Positions 1-8,491 of a DNA stretch of 64,000 nucleotides are shown here, in pieces. The first letter of the stretch is position 1, and every line of letters starts with the position of its first letter. Source of the stretch: a bacterium (lineage in GTDB: Bacteria; Planctomycetota; JAFGQW01); contig JAUHXU010000001.1 in NCBI GenBank assembly GCA_030426805.1, forward strand, positions 232,501-296,500, given 5' to 3'. Below the pieces are notes generated by a model. It had not been told where the DNA came from. It was given only the letters and a program-made list of their open reading frames with translations, and did not search any database. Position numbers and translations under genes: made by a program.

Positions 1-162
1 CTGACCGGATCCGAAGATCCCGTCGGAAGTCACTCTCGTCACATCCCCACGCAGACCGACTGTTAACTTGTCAAAGATCGATTCAAAGCGGACCGTCGGG
101 CCCACCCTGCTCGTGGCTCTCCTCGAGGCACACAGCGGACCCGATTGTGCCGCGAGCGCCAT
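1..162 (-). CDS. Partial leftward gene running off the window, product unknown
   Basis: Reading leftward from an ATG at 162, a frame stays open for 54 codons to the window edge. The visible part begins MALAAQSGPL and later contains FESIFDKLTVGLRGD, which looks like ordinary protein rather than a shadow frame. A promoter-like pair lies about 105 bases upstream on the same strand. A GTG further in could be the true start. The fragment is too short to assign a family, so no function is proposed. Confidence 0.35.
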   Translation of the reverse strand, partial: MALAAQSGPLCASRRATSRVGPTVRFESIFDKLTVGLRGDVTRVTSDGIFGSGQ

Positions 163-267
163 GGTGAGCGCACACAGGCAGGCACGATGACGGCAGGGAT
201 GCCGTAAGTGCCTTCGGATCGGCCGGTTGCCGCGAAACCCCACAGAGATGCGGGGCAGAGCGGAGCA

Positions 268-296
268 AGTATAGCGAGGCCCGGTTCCGCAGACAA
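268..296 (-). promoter_or_regulatory. Putative sigma-70-type promoter for the leftward edge gene
   Basis: On the minus strand a -35 box TTGTCT (291-296) is separated by 17 bases from a -10 box TATACT (268-273). Transcription would start near 261 and run leftward into the partial gene at 162. The rest of 163-439 holds no convincing gene. It contains one 7-bp inverted repeat (303-309 with 318-324) of unknown role. Confidence 0.45.
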
Positions 297-439
297 GGCG
301 AGATCGCGAAAAAAGTCTCGCGATTGGATTCCGCCCTGTCGCTTCGCCCGAGCCCTCCGTCGTGGTTTACTTGGGAGCACCCGAGCGGGCGAAGAGTAGG
401 CTCCACGGCGGGGATTTCCACGGGAATCACGAAAAAATC

Positions 440-1105
440 ATGAACGACGCCGAGGTGCGCCGCAGCGAGATGGTGGCGCTGGATCGCTGGGCGATCGAAA
501 CCCTTGGGATTCCGGGGGTTGCGCTGATGGAGACCGCCGGGAGCCAAGCGGCGGCCTGGGCCCGGAACCGCTTCGATCTGGGCCCCGGAAGACGGGTCCA
601 TTGCATCGCCGGGCCGGGCAACAACGGAGGTGACGCGTTCGTCGTGGCTCGCCACCTGCGAAACGTCGGCGCGGACGTCACGGTCACCCTCGTCGGAGGC
701 GACGAGCCGAGCACGCCGGACGCTGCCGTTTTCTGCGAGGTGCTCCGCCGCCTGGAGGTGCCGTTCGTCGACGAGATCGCGGCCCCCGACGCCCACCTGC
801 TCGTCGACGGTTTGCTCGGCACGGGCCTCCGAGGCGCACCCCGCCCCCCGTTCGCGGCCGCGATCGAGGCGCTCAACGCGGCAGGCCCCCCGATCCTCGC
901 GCTCGACGTGCCATCCGGCCTCGATGCCGACACGGGCGTGCCCGCCGGTGCGTGCATCCGCGCGGCCGCGACCGCGACGTTCGCCCACCGGAAAGTCGGC
1001 TTTTCGCGCGGCCACGGCCCGGCGTTCGTCGGCGAGGTCGCCGTGCTCGACATCGGAATCCCCTACGCGGGCCCCGGGCGACCGACCCTGGAGGCATCCG
1101 GATGA
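440..1105 (+). CDS. nnrE: NAD(P)H-hydrate epimerase (YjeF N-terminal domain)
   Basis: This enzyme interconverts the R and S forms of hydrated NAD(P)H so that the S-specific dehydratase can repair them. The 221-residue protein is a stand-alone YjeF_N domain. It shows the glycine-rich GPGNNGGDAFVVARHL near residues 57-72, the substrate-loop motif VDGLLGTGLRG, and ALDVPSGLDADTG with its conserved Asp near the middle. The ATG at 440 was chosen because it begins just before the conserved N-terminal helix; the in-frame upstream extension to 362 looks non-coding. The usual C-terminal ADP/ATP-dependent dehydratase domain (NnrD) is absent, so that activity must be encoded elsewhere. The stop overlaps the start of the next gene by 4 bases (ATGA), indicating translational coupling. 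Confidence 0.9.
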   Translation: MNDAEVRRSEMVALDRWAIETLGIPGVALMETAGSQAAAWARNRFDLGPGRRVHCIAGPGNNGGDAFVVARHLRNVGADVTVTLVGGDEPSTPDAAVFCEVLRRLEVPFVDEIAAPDAHLLVDGLLGTGLRGAPRPPFAAAIEALNAAGPPILALDVPSGLDADTGVPAGACIRAAATATFAHRKVGFSRGHGPAFVGEVAVLDIGIPYAGPGRPTLEASG

Positions 1106-2199
1106 GCGGGCCGCACCGCTGGCGGCGCCGGATCGCGCTCGTCGCGCTGAGTGGCCTCGTGTCGATCATCCTCGTCGAGGGCGCACTCCGAGCGCTGGAT
1201 CCCTGGCTCGGGCTGTCCGCGGAAGTACAGGGCTTCGAGGCGCACGCGACCTGGCACCACCAGCGCCGCCCGCACCTCGACGTGACGTTCGCGCTCCGCG
1301 ACGGATCGCCCTACCGCTTCCGCACGAACGGCCTGGGCCTGCACGACCCGCGCCCGCTCACCCCCGAGAAAGCGACGGGCACCCGACGGATTCTCGTGCT
1401 CGGCGATTCCTTCACCGAGGGTTACCACCGGGAAAACAGCGTCGCTGGCCGCGTCGAGGCCCGCCTCCGGGAGGCCGGCGGCGAACCGACCGAGGTCTAC
1501 AACGCGGGGCAGAGCAGCTACAGCCCACTGCTGCACTACGTCCGCCTCCGGCACCAGTGGCTCCGCTACGCGCCGGACGCGATCGTGATGAACGTCGACC
1601 TGACCGACGTCTACGACGACTACTGGCGCTATCGGCCCCGCGCGGTCGCTGCGGCCGACGAGACGCCGGACCGCGTGCCGGAGACGTGGGTCACGCTGAA
1701 GGGCATCCTCACGCCGATCCTCGACGTCTCCTACGTGGGCCGGCTCGTCGCCCGCACGTGGAAGAAGACCCCTCGCACGGGTGGCGACGGGGCGCCCCCC
1801 CCACTCGCGGAGCACGTCTTCGGCTACCACATCCCGGGCGCGGCGCCGGCGGACGCGGACGCCGCGTTCGGCTACTGCCTCGAGAACATCGCCCGGTCGA
1901 TCGAGACGTGCCGCCGCCAGGGCATCACGATCATCGTCACGACCTACCCGCATCGCCAGCAGCTCGAGCCCGACGCCAAGGGCCGGCTGTGGCACCGCGA
2001 GTTCTCCTCGCGGATCGAGCGCCTCTGCGCGCAGCACGGAACGCCGTTCTTCTCCGCCTACGACGCGCTGCGGGCCGCGCACGGTCGCGGCGAGTCACTC
2101 TACTGGGCGGACGACATGCACATGACGCCGCACGGCCAGCGGGTCTGGGCGGACGCGGTCGCGACGTACTGCGTCGGCGTGCTGCGCCCGCCCGGGTAG
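1102..2199 (+). CDS. Membrane-anchored SGNH/GDSL-family hydrolase
   Basis: A 365-residue protein beginning MSGPHRWRRR, followed by a hydrophobic anchor (about residues 11-26, IALVALSGLVSIILVEG). The SGNH signature is present: block I GDSFTEG with the nucleophilic Ser, a block II-like NAGQSSYSP with Gly, and block V DDMHMTPHGQ carrying the catalytic Asp and His. Such proteins are esterases, or acyl-group transferases or removers, acting on envelope carbohydrates or lipids; the substrate cannot be read from sequence. It overlaps nnrE by 4 bases and may be co-translated, although no pathway link is evident. A longer upstream reading frame exists but would overlap nnrE heavily and was rejected. 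Confidence 0.8.
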   Translation: MSGPHRWRRRIALVALSGLVSIILVEGALRALDPWLGLSAEVQGFEAHATWHHQRRPHLDVTFALRDGSPYRFRTNGLGLHDPRPLTPEKATGTRRILVLGDSFTEGYHRENSVAGRVEARLREAGGEPTEVYNAGQSSYSPLLHYVRLRHQWLRYAPDAIVMNVDLTDVYDDYWRYRPRAVAAADETPDRVPETWVTLKGILTPILDVSYVGRLVARTWKKTPRTGGDGAPPPLAEHVFGYHIPGAAPADADAAFGYCLENIARSIETCRRQGITIIVTTYPHRQQLEPDAKGRLWHREFSSRIERLCAQHGTPFFSAYDALRAAHGRGESLYWADDMHMTPHGQRVWADAVATYCVGVLRPPG

Positions 2200-2206
2200 G
2201 AACCCG

Positions 2207-3268
2207 CTACGGGTGGATGACCACCGGCGTGCCGAGCGGCACGCGCCGATAGAGCTCGACCACCTGCGCGTTGTGGAGCCGGACACAGCCGCGCGATGCG
2301 GCCTTGCCGATCGACGCGTCGTCGTTCGTGCCGTGGATGCCGAAGCCCGTCAAGCTGTCGTGCTTCAGGCCGATCCACCGCTCCCCGAGCTCGTTGCGCG
2401 GGTCCCCGAACGGAATCCGCTTGCCGTCGAAGAACCAGTCCGGCTCGTCGAGCTTGCTGGAGACGACCCACGACGCGACCGGCGTCGGCGTCTCTTCCTT
2501 GCCGATCCCGGCGCGGTAGCTCCCGGCGAGGCAGCCGGCGAGGTAGAAGTCGAGCCGGTATTCGGACAGGGTCACGACGATCGACGGCGCCATCGTCGGC
2601 ACCATCAGGCGTGCACCCGCGCGAATACGACGCGGATCGCGGATTCGGTTGACCTCCTGGACGAACAGCGGATCGATCGCGATCTTGTGCTCCGCACCGA
2701 TGCGGCGGGCGATTCGGACGAGCGAATCGCCGGGCTCGATCACGACGCGCTGATAGAAGCCGTGCTCTTCGTTCGGCGAAAACAGGTACCGCTTCGCCCA
2801 CGCGAGCAGCTTCGGCCGTAGCGCGTCGCGCACGGCCACATCCTCGGACTTGCGGTAGAACGCGCCGATCGCCGGGAGTGCGACCCGAGCGTTTCCGGCA
2901 TCGATCTCGCGCTTGGCGGCAGCCAACGCACGGGCCGCAGCACCCGGCACCGCGCCCTCGCTCGATTGAGCCGGCCGGGAGTCGCGCTTCGGCGCCGGCG
3001 CGGCCGGCTTGACGGTCGGCTCGCCGGCCACCGTCGGGGCCTGACCGACGCTCAACCCGGGCGTCGCTTCCGGCCCTCCGGCCGTCTTCTGCGCCGTCTC
3101 GTCGGCCGAGCCGCTCGAGTCCGTCGCCGAGGCGCTCGCCGGGTCGGCCCCTTGGCCGTCGGACGATGTGGTTCCGCCCTCGGCCGGCTCGCCCTTCATG
3201 ATGCTGCTGACCACCAGGATGCCGAGCACCGCGAGCACCCCGAACGAGACGATCTTCGATCGATTCAT
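2207..3268 (-). CDS. L,D-transpeptidase with LysM domain (YkuD family)
   Basis: A 353-residue envelope protein predicted to form or edit 3-3 peptidoglycan cross-links, or to attach proteins to peptidoglycan. It begins with a signal anchor (IVSFGVLAVLGILVVSSIM, residues 5-23) followed by a low-complexity Ser/Ala/Pro-rich linker (about 25-105). A LysM-like segment follows (VVIEPGDSLVRIARRIGAEH). The C-terminal YkuD domain carries the catalytic motif IHGTN followed by SRGCVRLHN, with the active-site His and Cys both present. The ATG at 3268 is preceded by GGGAGG at good spacing, which decided the start over an upstream in-frame ATG. It converges on the SGNH gene with a 7-base gap. Confidence 0.9.
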   Translation of the reverse strand: MNRSKIVSFGVLAVLGILVVSSIMKGEPAEGGTTSSDGQGADPASASATDSSGSADETAQKTAGGPEATPGLSVGQAPTVAGEPTVKPAAPAPKRDSRPAQSSEGAVPGAAARALAAAKREIDAGNARVALPAIGAFYRKSEDVAVRDALRPKLLAWAKRYLFSPNEEHGFYQRVVIEPGDSLVRIARRIGAEHKIAIDPLFVQEVNRIRDPRRIRAGARLMVPTMAPSIVVTLSEYRLDFYLAGCLAGSYRAGIGKEETPTPVASWVVSSKLDEPDWFFDGKRIPFGDPRNELGERWIGLKHDSLTGFGIHGTNDDASIGKAASRGCVRLHNAQVVELYRRVPLGTPVVIHP

Positions 3269-3715
3269 TCGATCCCTCCCCGTGACGACCACACCCGGCG
3301 CTGCGGGACGAGCCCGGTGCCGTGGGTGCAGTCTCGTGAATGCGGCCGTCGCGCGCACCGCCCGTGCGCGCGAGTTTGGCGACGCACCATGAAAACCCGA
3401 ACGAGACGACGCGGCAAGGCTGCAGTCCCGAATTGTGCCCCGCTCGACACCGCGACCCGTTGATTCCGACGCACCGGCGGGGTATTACCGGATTGGAGCC
3501 TCTGCGCGAGCACCGGCGAGATCGATTTGCTTCCTATGACACCGACTCGGGAGCCGAGCTGACACCGACACGCAGTATGCCCTTCGCGGGGAAACGAGCG
3601 GTCGAGTCGCGGCGCCCACCTGACAAGTCCGGCGAAGCAGTGGATTTCCCCATGCCCCGCAGGGGCGCCAACTCCACACACCCTGCCCGATGCGGACCGC
3701 GGTAGGATGACGGGC
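3269..3715. other. Intergenic region between divergent genes
   Basis: This 447-base stretch separates the leftward L,D-transpeptidase from the rightward exported protein. I see no convincing gene: frames here are short, rich in Arg and without family motifs. The only clear signals are the ribosome-binding sites at each edge (GGGAGG before 3268 on the minus strand, TAGGA before 3716 on the plus strand). No well-spaced promoter pair stood out. Confidence 0.4.
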
Positions 3716-4942
3716 ATGCGAAACCTCATCCCCACCCTCGTGCTCGCCGCCGTCCTCGGAGCGGCCGCGGGCGCGCAGCCGCTCGGCACCGATCTGCTGG
3801 TCGGCGATCACCTCGGAAACGTCATGCGCGTGAACGCGTCGACCGGCGCGATCTCGACGATCGGAAACTACGCTCCCGTGGGCCGCGTCCTGTGGGACCT
3901 CACGCTCGACGCGAACGACCGCAACGTGATCGCGTCGCTCGCACCGACCCGCCTCGCCACCGGCGAACTCGTGTCGATCGACATCGCGACCGGTGTCGCG
4001 ACGACGGTCGCGACCGGCGTCAGTTCGGTGCTCACGCAACTCGACGAGGACGGCGACTACGTCCTCGGCACGTTGCGCAACGTCTACGAGGTCGACCGCA
4101 GCACCCAGGCGATCACGACGCTCTACACCGCGCTCTCGGCGGCACTCGCGGACCGCGACGTATCGACCGGCAACTGGTTGATCGCGGACCTGAACCAACT
4201 CGCCGTCTACGACCCGTCGAGCGCATCGGTCGTCAGCACGCTCGCGATCGGTGCCTCGGGGCACATGGCATTCGCGGTCGATCCGAATTCGTACGACGCC
4301 TACACCAGCAACTTCGCGATTCACCGAATCGACATTCGCAACGGCATGACGACGCAGACCGCCGCGTTCCTCGGGCTCGGGTCGGTCGGCGACCAGGCGC
4401 TCGCGATCGACCGCGCCCCGACGGCCGGCGGCGGGCTCGTCTACGCCTACGGCAACGTCGGCTCGACGAACCAGATCCTCGTCGTCGACCGCAACGGCAA
4501 CACGGTCCGCACCTACGGCCCGTTCGGCGGCCAGCCGACCGGAATCACGTTCGACCGGGGTCGCAACCTGTCGTCGGTCCGAACCCTCGCGCCGAACGAC
4601 CGCTCGCTGGTCGTCAGCTTCGCGAACGCGGGCGGACAGCTCTACACGGTGCTGCTCAGCCTCGCGGGCTCCCACCCGGGCTTCCTGCTGCCCGACGGCC
4701 GCCGCGTCGGCCTGAACCTCGACGCGCTCTCGGGGCTGACGTTCGGCGGCCCGCTGCCTCCGCTGTTCAACAACAACATCGGTCGACTCGACGCGAGCGG
4801 GCGAGCGGTCGCGACGCTGAACCTCAACCCCCTCGGCAACGCCCTGCAGGGCACACGCATCTGGGCGATCGCCGCTGCACTCGATCCGAACGCGCCGTCG
4901 GGTGTCGCTCAGGTCGGCTCGCCGATCGTGATCGTGCTGTAG
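3716..4942 (+). CDS. Exported propeller-like protein, planctomycete-type
   Basis: A 408-residue protein with a clear signal peptide (LIPTLVLAAVLGAAAGAQ). The body holds short repeats in which a strand with Asp and Gly recurs (for example DRNVIASLAP, DRSTQAITTL and DPSSASVVST). This resembles an SMP-30/NHL or quinoprotein-like beta-propeller, but no catalytic motif can be recognised. The C-terminal 80 residues form a separate beta-rich segment that resembles the end of the exported protein at 17854-19095, suggesting a shared surface-display or sorting domain. ATG 3716 is favoured over ATG 3707 because TAGGA sits 8 bases upstream of it. Function unknown. Confidence 0.7.
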   Translation: MRNLIPTLVLAAVLGAAAGAQPLGTDLLVGDHLGNVMRVNASTGAISTIGNYAPVGRVLWDLTLDANDRNVIASLAPTRLATGELVSIDIATGVATTVATGVSSVLTQLDEDGDYVLGTLRNVYEVDRSTQAITTLYTALSAALADRDVSTGNWLIADLNQLAVYDPSSASVVSTLAIGASGHMAFAVDPNSYDAYTSNFAIHRIDIRNGMTTQTAAFLGLGSVGDQALAIDRAPTAGGGLVYAYGNVGSTNQILVVDRNGNTVRTYGPFGGQPTGITFDRGRNLSSVRTLAPNDRSLVVSFANAGGQLYTVLLSLAGSHPGFLLPDGRRVGLNLDALSGLTFGGPLPPLFNNNIGRLDASGRAVATLNLNPLGNALQGTRIWAIAAALDPNAPSGVAQVGSPIVIVL

Positions 4943-4987
4943 TCCTTCGACGCCCCGAACGAACTACGGTACGACCGTACATGACGA

Positions 4988-5012
4988 CGCCCCGCCGGTG
5001 AGCGGGGCGCTT
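4988..5012. terminator. Bidirectional hairpin between convergent genes
   Basis: An 8-bp perfect stem (CGCCCCGC, 4988-4995, with GCGGGGCG, 5002-5009) and a 6-base loop lie between the ends of the rightward exported protein and leftward rplT. The downstream plus-strand run is only weakly T-rich. A 6-bp palindrome (TACGGT/ACCGTA, 4965-4979) precedes it. Confidence 0.45.
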
Positions 5013-5053
5013 CTCGTGTTGACTGGCTGCGCGTGTTCGCCGGACAGCGCCGT

Positions 5054-5392
5054 CTACGACATCTTCGCGAGCGACTCGAACGCGCCGGCGTCGTGGATCG
5101 CGAGCTCGGAGAGCATCTTGCGATCGAGCTCGACGTTCGCGCCCTTCAGGCCGGCCATCAGCGTCGAGTAGTTCGTGCCGTTGGCGCGCGCCGCCGCGCT
5201 GATGCGGGTGATCCACAGGCGACGGAAGTCGCGCTTGCGGCGCTTGCGGTGCGCGTAGGCATACGCCCACCCGCGCCGGACGGACTCGCGCGCGATGCGG
5301 AAGCGCTTGCTCCGCCCGCCCCAGTAGCCCTTCGCGGCCTTCAGGATGCGCTTCTTCCGCTTGTGCTTGGTCGCTCCGCGTTTGACCCTCAT
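5054..5392 (-). CDS. rplT: 50S ribosomal protein L20
   Basis: A 112-residue basic protein needed for early 50S assembly; it binds 23S rRNA. It starts MRVKRGATKHKRKK and contains the family signature segments KRFRIARESV, RKRRKRDFRRLWITRI and AARANGTNYS. Length is normal for L20 (about 115-120). It lies 60 bases downstream of rpmI on the same strand, the classical order, and a purine-rich TGAGG precedes the start. In many bacteria L20 represses this operon through a leader RNA; I could not identify such a structure with confidence here. Confidence 0.97.
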   Translation of the reverse strand: MRVKRGATKHKRKKRILKAAKGYWGGRSKRFRIARESVRRGWAYAYAHRKRRKRDFRRLWITRISAAARANGTNYSTLMAGLKGANVELDRKMLSELAIHDAGAFESLAKMS

Positions 5393-5452
5393 CGCTCTCG
5401 ATTCCTCAGGTGGTGGTTCGTCGGGGGCGGCCCGGTCGGGGCCGCGGCCGGA

Positions 5453-5659
5453 TCAGCGCTCGCCGATCGCGCGCAGGATCGTCCGGACCTGGTTCGGGTC
5501 GACCAGCGCCGAGCTGCGCAGGCGACGCTTGCGCTTCGGGCTCTTCATCGACTTCAGGTGGCGATTGTAGGCGCGGTTCCGCTTGACCTTGCCGGTCCGG
5601 GTCGCCTTGAAGCGCTTGGCGGCGCTCTTGTTGGTCTTGAACTTTCCGCGGTGAGCCAT
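5453..5659 (-). CDS. rpmI: 50S ribosomal protein L35
   Basis: A 68-residue basic protein starting [18 protein letters not shown] and ending with [16 protein letters not shown], typical of L35. GGAGGTG sits just upstream of the ATG at 5659 and fixes the start; the longer in-frame extension has no conservation. It is followed by rplT. The usual upstream partner infC (IF3) is missing: aspS is the next gene upstream on this strand, 166 bases away. That gap holds a GC-rich palindrome and could carry a promoter or leader. Confidence 0.95.
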   Translation of the reverse strand: MAHRGKFKTNKSAAKRFKATRTGKVKRNRAYNRHLKSMKSPKRKRRLRSSALVDPNQVRTILRAIGER

Positions 5660-5825
5660 CGGCGTCACCTCCGATACCGTGCCGGGGCCGCAATCCGGCC
5701 GCTCGGCGATGTTCTCATTCGATGGGCCCGCGGTCCGCGGGCGCGGAGCGGGTCGGAAGGGATGATGCCGATCGCGGGCGCCGACAAGGGTTTTCGGCCC
5801 GATCCGCCCCCCGATCGGCGACCGG

Positions 5826-7601
5826 TCATTCGGCCTCGTCGGCAACCTCGACTCGCAGCCCGAGTTCCGCGAGTTGCTCCGGGTCGACCCGGGATGGCGC
5901 ATCGGTCATCAGGCAGGTCGCGGACGCGGTCTTCGGAAACGCGATCACGTCCCGGATGCTGTCGAGATCGAGGAGCAGCATCACGAATCGGTCGAGGCCG
6001 AGCGCGATACCCCCGTGCGGCGGCGTGCCGTAGCGGAGTGCGTCGAGGAAGAAGCCGAAGCGCTCCCGGGCCCGCTCGTCGTCGATGCCGAGGGCCCGGA
6101 AGACCTTGGCCTGGACGTCCTGCCGATGGATCCGGATGCTGCCGCCGCCGAGTTCCTCGCCGTTCAGGATCAGGTCGTAGGCCCGGGCCCGCGTCGACGC
6201 CGGGTCGGACTCGAGCCGTTCGAGGTCCTCGTCCCGCGGCGCCGTGAACGGGTGGTGGCACGAGAAGAGCTCTCCGGTCTCGTCGTCCCGCTCGAACACC
6301 GGGAAGTCGGTCACCCAGCAGAAGTTCAGCTCGCCGGGGTCGGCGAGTTCGAGCCGGCGGCCGGTCGCCCGGCGCAACTCGCCCAAACCCTGATGCACGA
6401 CCGACGCCTTGTCGGCGAGGAAGACCATCAGGTCGCCCCGGTCGAGCTCGAGGCGCTCGACGATCGTCTCCAGCTCCCCCTCCGACAGGAACTTCGAGAT
6501 CCCGCCGGTCGCCCCCTCGTCGGTCCACTTCGACCACGCGAGCCCCTTCGCGCCGAAGTCCTTCACGAAGGCCTCGAGCTTGTCGATCTCCTTGCGACTC
6601 AGCGACGCGCCCTGCGGGATCCGGAGCCCCTTGACGATGCCGCCCGACTCCACGGCACCGGCGAACACCTTGAAGCCCGACGTCTTCGCGAGGTCGCTCA
6701 GATCGGCGAGTTCGAGGCCGAAGCGCAGGTCGGGCTTGTCGCTACCGTAGCGCGCCATCGCGTCGTCGTAGGTCATCTGCGGGAACGGCCCGACGACCTC
6801 GCGGCCGAGCACGTCGCGCACGACGCTGCGACACAGCGCCTCGACGACGTCGTAGACGTCCCGCTCGGCGACGAACGCCATCTCCATGTCGAGCTGCGTG
6901 AACTCGGGCTGACGATTCGCTCGGAGATCCTCGTCGCGGAAGCACTTCGCGATCTGCGCGTACCGGTCGTAGCCGGACAGCATCAGGATCTGCTTGAAGA
7001 GCTGGGGCGACTGCGGCAGCGCGTAGAACGAGCCGCGCTTGACCCGGCTCGGGACGAGATAGTCGCGCGCGCCCTCCGGCGTGCTCTTCGTCAGGATCGG
7101 CGTCTCGATCTCGAGGAAGCCCCGCTCGTCGAGAAAGTTGCGGATCGCGAGGAAGAAGCGGTGCCGGAACTGGAACGTCCGCTGCATCGTCGGGCGACGC
7201 AGGTCGAGATAGCGATACTTGAGGCGCAGGTCCTCCGACGCGGACAGGTCGTCCTCGATCTCGATCGGCGGCGTCTCGGCGGGACTCAGCACCTCGACGG
7301 CCTCGACGACGACCTCGACCTCGCCGGTGTCGAGCGCCGGGTTCACCATGCCGTCGGGGCGCGCCCGCACCGGTCCGGTCACCCGGATCACGTCCTCGCC
7401 GCGCAGCCGCTCGAGGTCGGCGCCGGCGCTCTCGGGCGCGATCACGACCTGGGTGAGGCCGTAGCGGTCGTGGAGGTCGACGAACAGCAGGCCTCCATGG
7501 TCCCGGCGGGCGTGGACCCAGCCGACCAGCGAGACCGTCCGGCCCTCGTCGGCGCGGCGCAGCCCGCCGCACGTATGCGTCCTCAGCGTCGTGGCGAACA
7601 T
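5826..7601 (-). CDS. aspS: Aspartyl-tRNA synthetase, bacterial type
   Basis: A 591-residue class IIb aminoacyl-tRNA synthetase that charges tRNA-Asp. The N-terminal OB-fold anticodon-binding domain is visible ([20 protein letters not shown], about residues 24-43). Motif 2 is [18 protein letters not shown]. The bacterial-type insertion domain occupies about 290-420. Motif 3 is [13 protein letters not shown] near the C terminus, with the ATP-binding Arg. Length matches the bacterial family (about 590). The start at 7601 is preceded by GAGGGGA. Because it has the bacterial insertion it may be either discriminating or Asn-tolerant, which sequence alone does not settle here. It is divergent from the ATP synthase operon. 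Confidence 0.97.
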   Translation of the reverse strand: MFATTLRTHTCGGLRRADEGRTVSLVGWVHARRDHGGLLFVDLHDRYGLTQVVIAPESAGADLERLRGEDVIRVTGPVRARPDGMVNPALDTGEVEVVVEAVEVLSPAETPPIEIEDDLSASEDLRLKYRYLDLRRPTMQRTFQFRHRFFLAIRNFLDERGFLEIETPILTKSTPEGARDYLVPSRVKRGSFYALPQSPQLFKQILMLSGYDRYAQIAKCFRDEDLRANRQPEFTQLDMEMAFVAERDVYDVVEALCRSVVRDVLGREVVGPFPQMTYDDAMARYGSDKPDLRFGLELADLSDLAKTSGFKVFAGAVESGGIVKGLRIPQGASLSRKEIDKLEAFVKDFGAKGLAWSKWTDEGATGGISKFLSEGELETIVERLELDRGDLMVFLADKASVVHQGLGELRRATGRRLELADPGELNFCWVTDFPVFERDDETGELFSCHHPFTAPRDEDLERLESDPASTRARAYDLILNGEELGGGSIRIHRQDVQAKVFRALGIDDERARERFGFFLDALRYGTPPHGGIALGLDRFVMLLLDLDSIRDVIAFPKTASATCLMTDAPSRVDPEQLAELGLRVEVADEAE

Positions 7602-7796
7602 CGGTTCATCCCCTCGCGGTCGTGTCTCGAAGTGCGCCGAATGTTATCGGCCCGACGGCGGTCCGGAGCAACGCATTTCCCCCGCGTCGCTCGGCCGGCG
7701 GCTCGGTTGAAAGCGCGCTCGAAACCGGCGAGAGTTCCGGCGGTCGCGCGTCGCTCGACCCCCGCCGACGGACCCCCGAGAGCATCGGATCGCAAG

Positions 7797-8042
7797 GTGC
7801 CGAAGTACGACCGCAAACCCTTGATGAAACACGTCGCCGGAGGCGTCCAATTCGCGGTGTTTATTCTTGTCGGGGCGTTGGTCGGGTCCTATCTAGACCC
7901 CCGAGAATCGGGCGCGGGCATCGTCTCGTTGCTCGGTATCTTCCTCGGCGCAATCGCGGGCAGCTGGTTCCTGATCAAGGACATGCTCTACCCCCCGAAA
8001 CGTCGAGACGAGGACGACCGCCGTAACGTAGACGACGGATAG
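7797..8042 (+). CDS. atpZ: AtpZ-like small membrane protein of the ATP synthase operon
   Basis: A small protein of about 81 residues with two hydrophobic helices (HVAGGVQFAVFILVGALVGS and GIVSLLGIFLGAIAGSWFLI) separated by a DPRESGAG turn, and a charged C-terminal tail. This is the AtpZ/F0F1-ATPase subunit I-type pattern; family members are proposed to assist c-ring assembly or magnesium or calcium transport. The GTG at 7797 gives an N terminus of normal length. ATG 7824 (72 residues) is an alternative. Neither has a strong ribosome-binding site. It opens the operon. Confidence 0.75.
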   Translation: MPKYDRKPLMKHVAGGVQFAVFILVGALVGSYLDPRESGAGIVSLLGIFLGAIAGSWFLIKDMLYPPKRRDEDDRRNVDDG

Positions 8043-8124
8043 TTGGCCGATCGCGGGCACGGTGAGGTGCCCTCCGAAACGGCGACTCACTCGCAAGCGC
8101 GCGCGCGAACACCGATGGGACCCA

Positions 8125-8169
8125 TTGCATGATGCCGGCTTGCAAGATGACGGTTTGCATGATGGCGGT
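8125..8169 (+). repeat. Three tandem 15-bp repeats at the start of the atpI-like gene
   Basis: Units lie at 8125-8139, 8140-8154 and 8155-8169; the first reads TTGCATGATGCCGGC and the others differ by two or three bases. They supply three closely spaced candidate ATG codons and encode a five-residue repeat in the N terminus of the atpI-like protein. Confidence 0.85.
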
Positions 8170-8491
8170 CGTCGACGCACCGCACATCGTCGCCGTCGTC
8201 GTCGGCCTCGCGCTCGGCGCCCTCAACTACGTCGCGAGCCGCCGCACGACCCTCGCCGCATCGCATTCGCAGCACGCGGTCGTCGTGATGATGGCCGGCT
8301 TCCTCGCTCGACTCGCACTGCTCGCGGCCGTGATCTTCCTCGTGCCGCGATCCGTGATGCACGCGCCGACGTTCGTGATCACGTTCCTCGTCGCGTTCCT
8401 GATCAGCACCGCGTTCGAGGCCCGCGCCGTCTTGCGCGGTGCGCGATCCGCTCCCCTTTCCCGACAGCCCGAAATCGAGGGAACCCGGTGA
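8129..8491 (+). CDS. atpI: ATP synthase subunit I-like membrane protein
   Basis: A protein of up to 120 residues with three or four hydrophobic segments (APHIVAVVVGLALGALNYVA, VVVMMAGFLARLALLAAVIF, TFVITFLVAFLISTAF). This is the layout of the poorly conserved AtpI/AtpR proteins that help assemble the c-ring. It sits between atpZ and atpB and ends in a 4-base GTGA overlap with the atpB start. The true start is uncertain: ATGs at 8129, 8132 and 8162 are all possible, and the first two fall inside the 15-bp tandem repeat. No good ribosome-binding site distinguishes them. Confidence 0.7.
   Translation: MMPACKMTVCMMAVVDAPHIVAVVVGLALGALNYVASRRTTLAASHSQHAVVVMMAGFLARLALLAAVIFLVPRSVMHAPTFVITFLVAFLISTAFEARAVLRGARSAPLSRQPEIEGTR

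Noticed and set aside
5874..8042. A 722-codon plus-strand frame ending in the AtpZ-like protein
   Set aside because: Only the last 81 codons look like protein; the rest is the complement of aspS.
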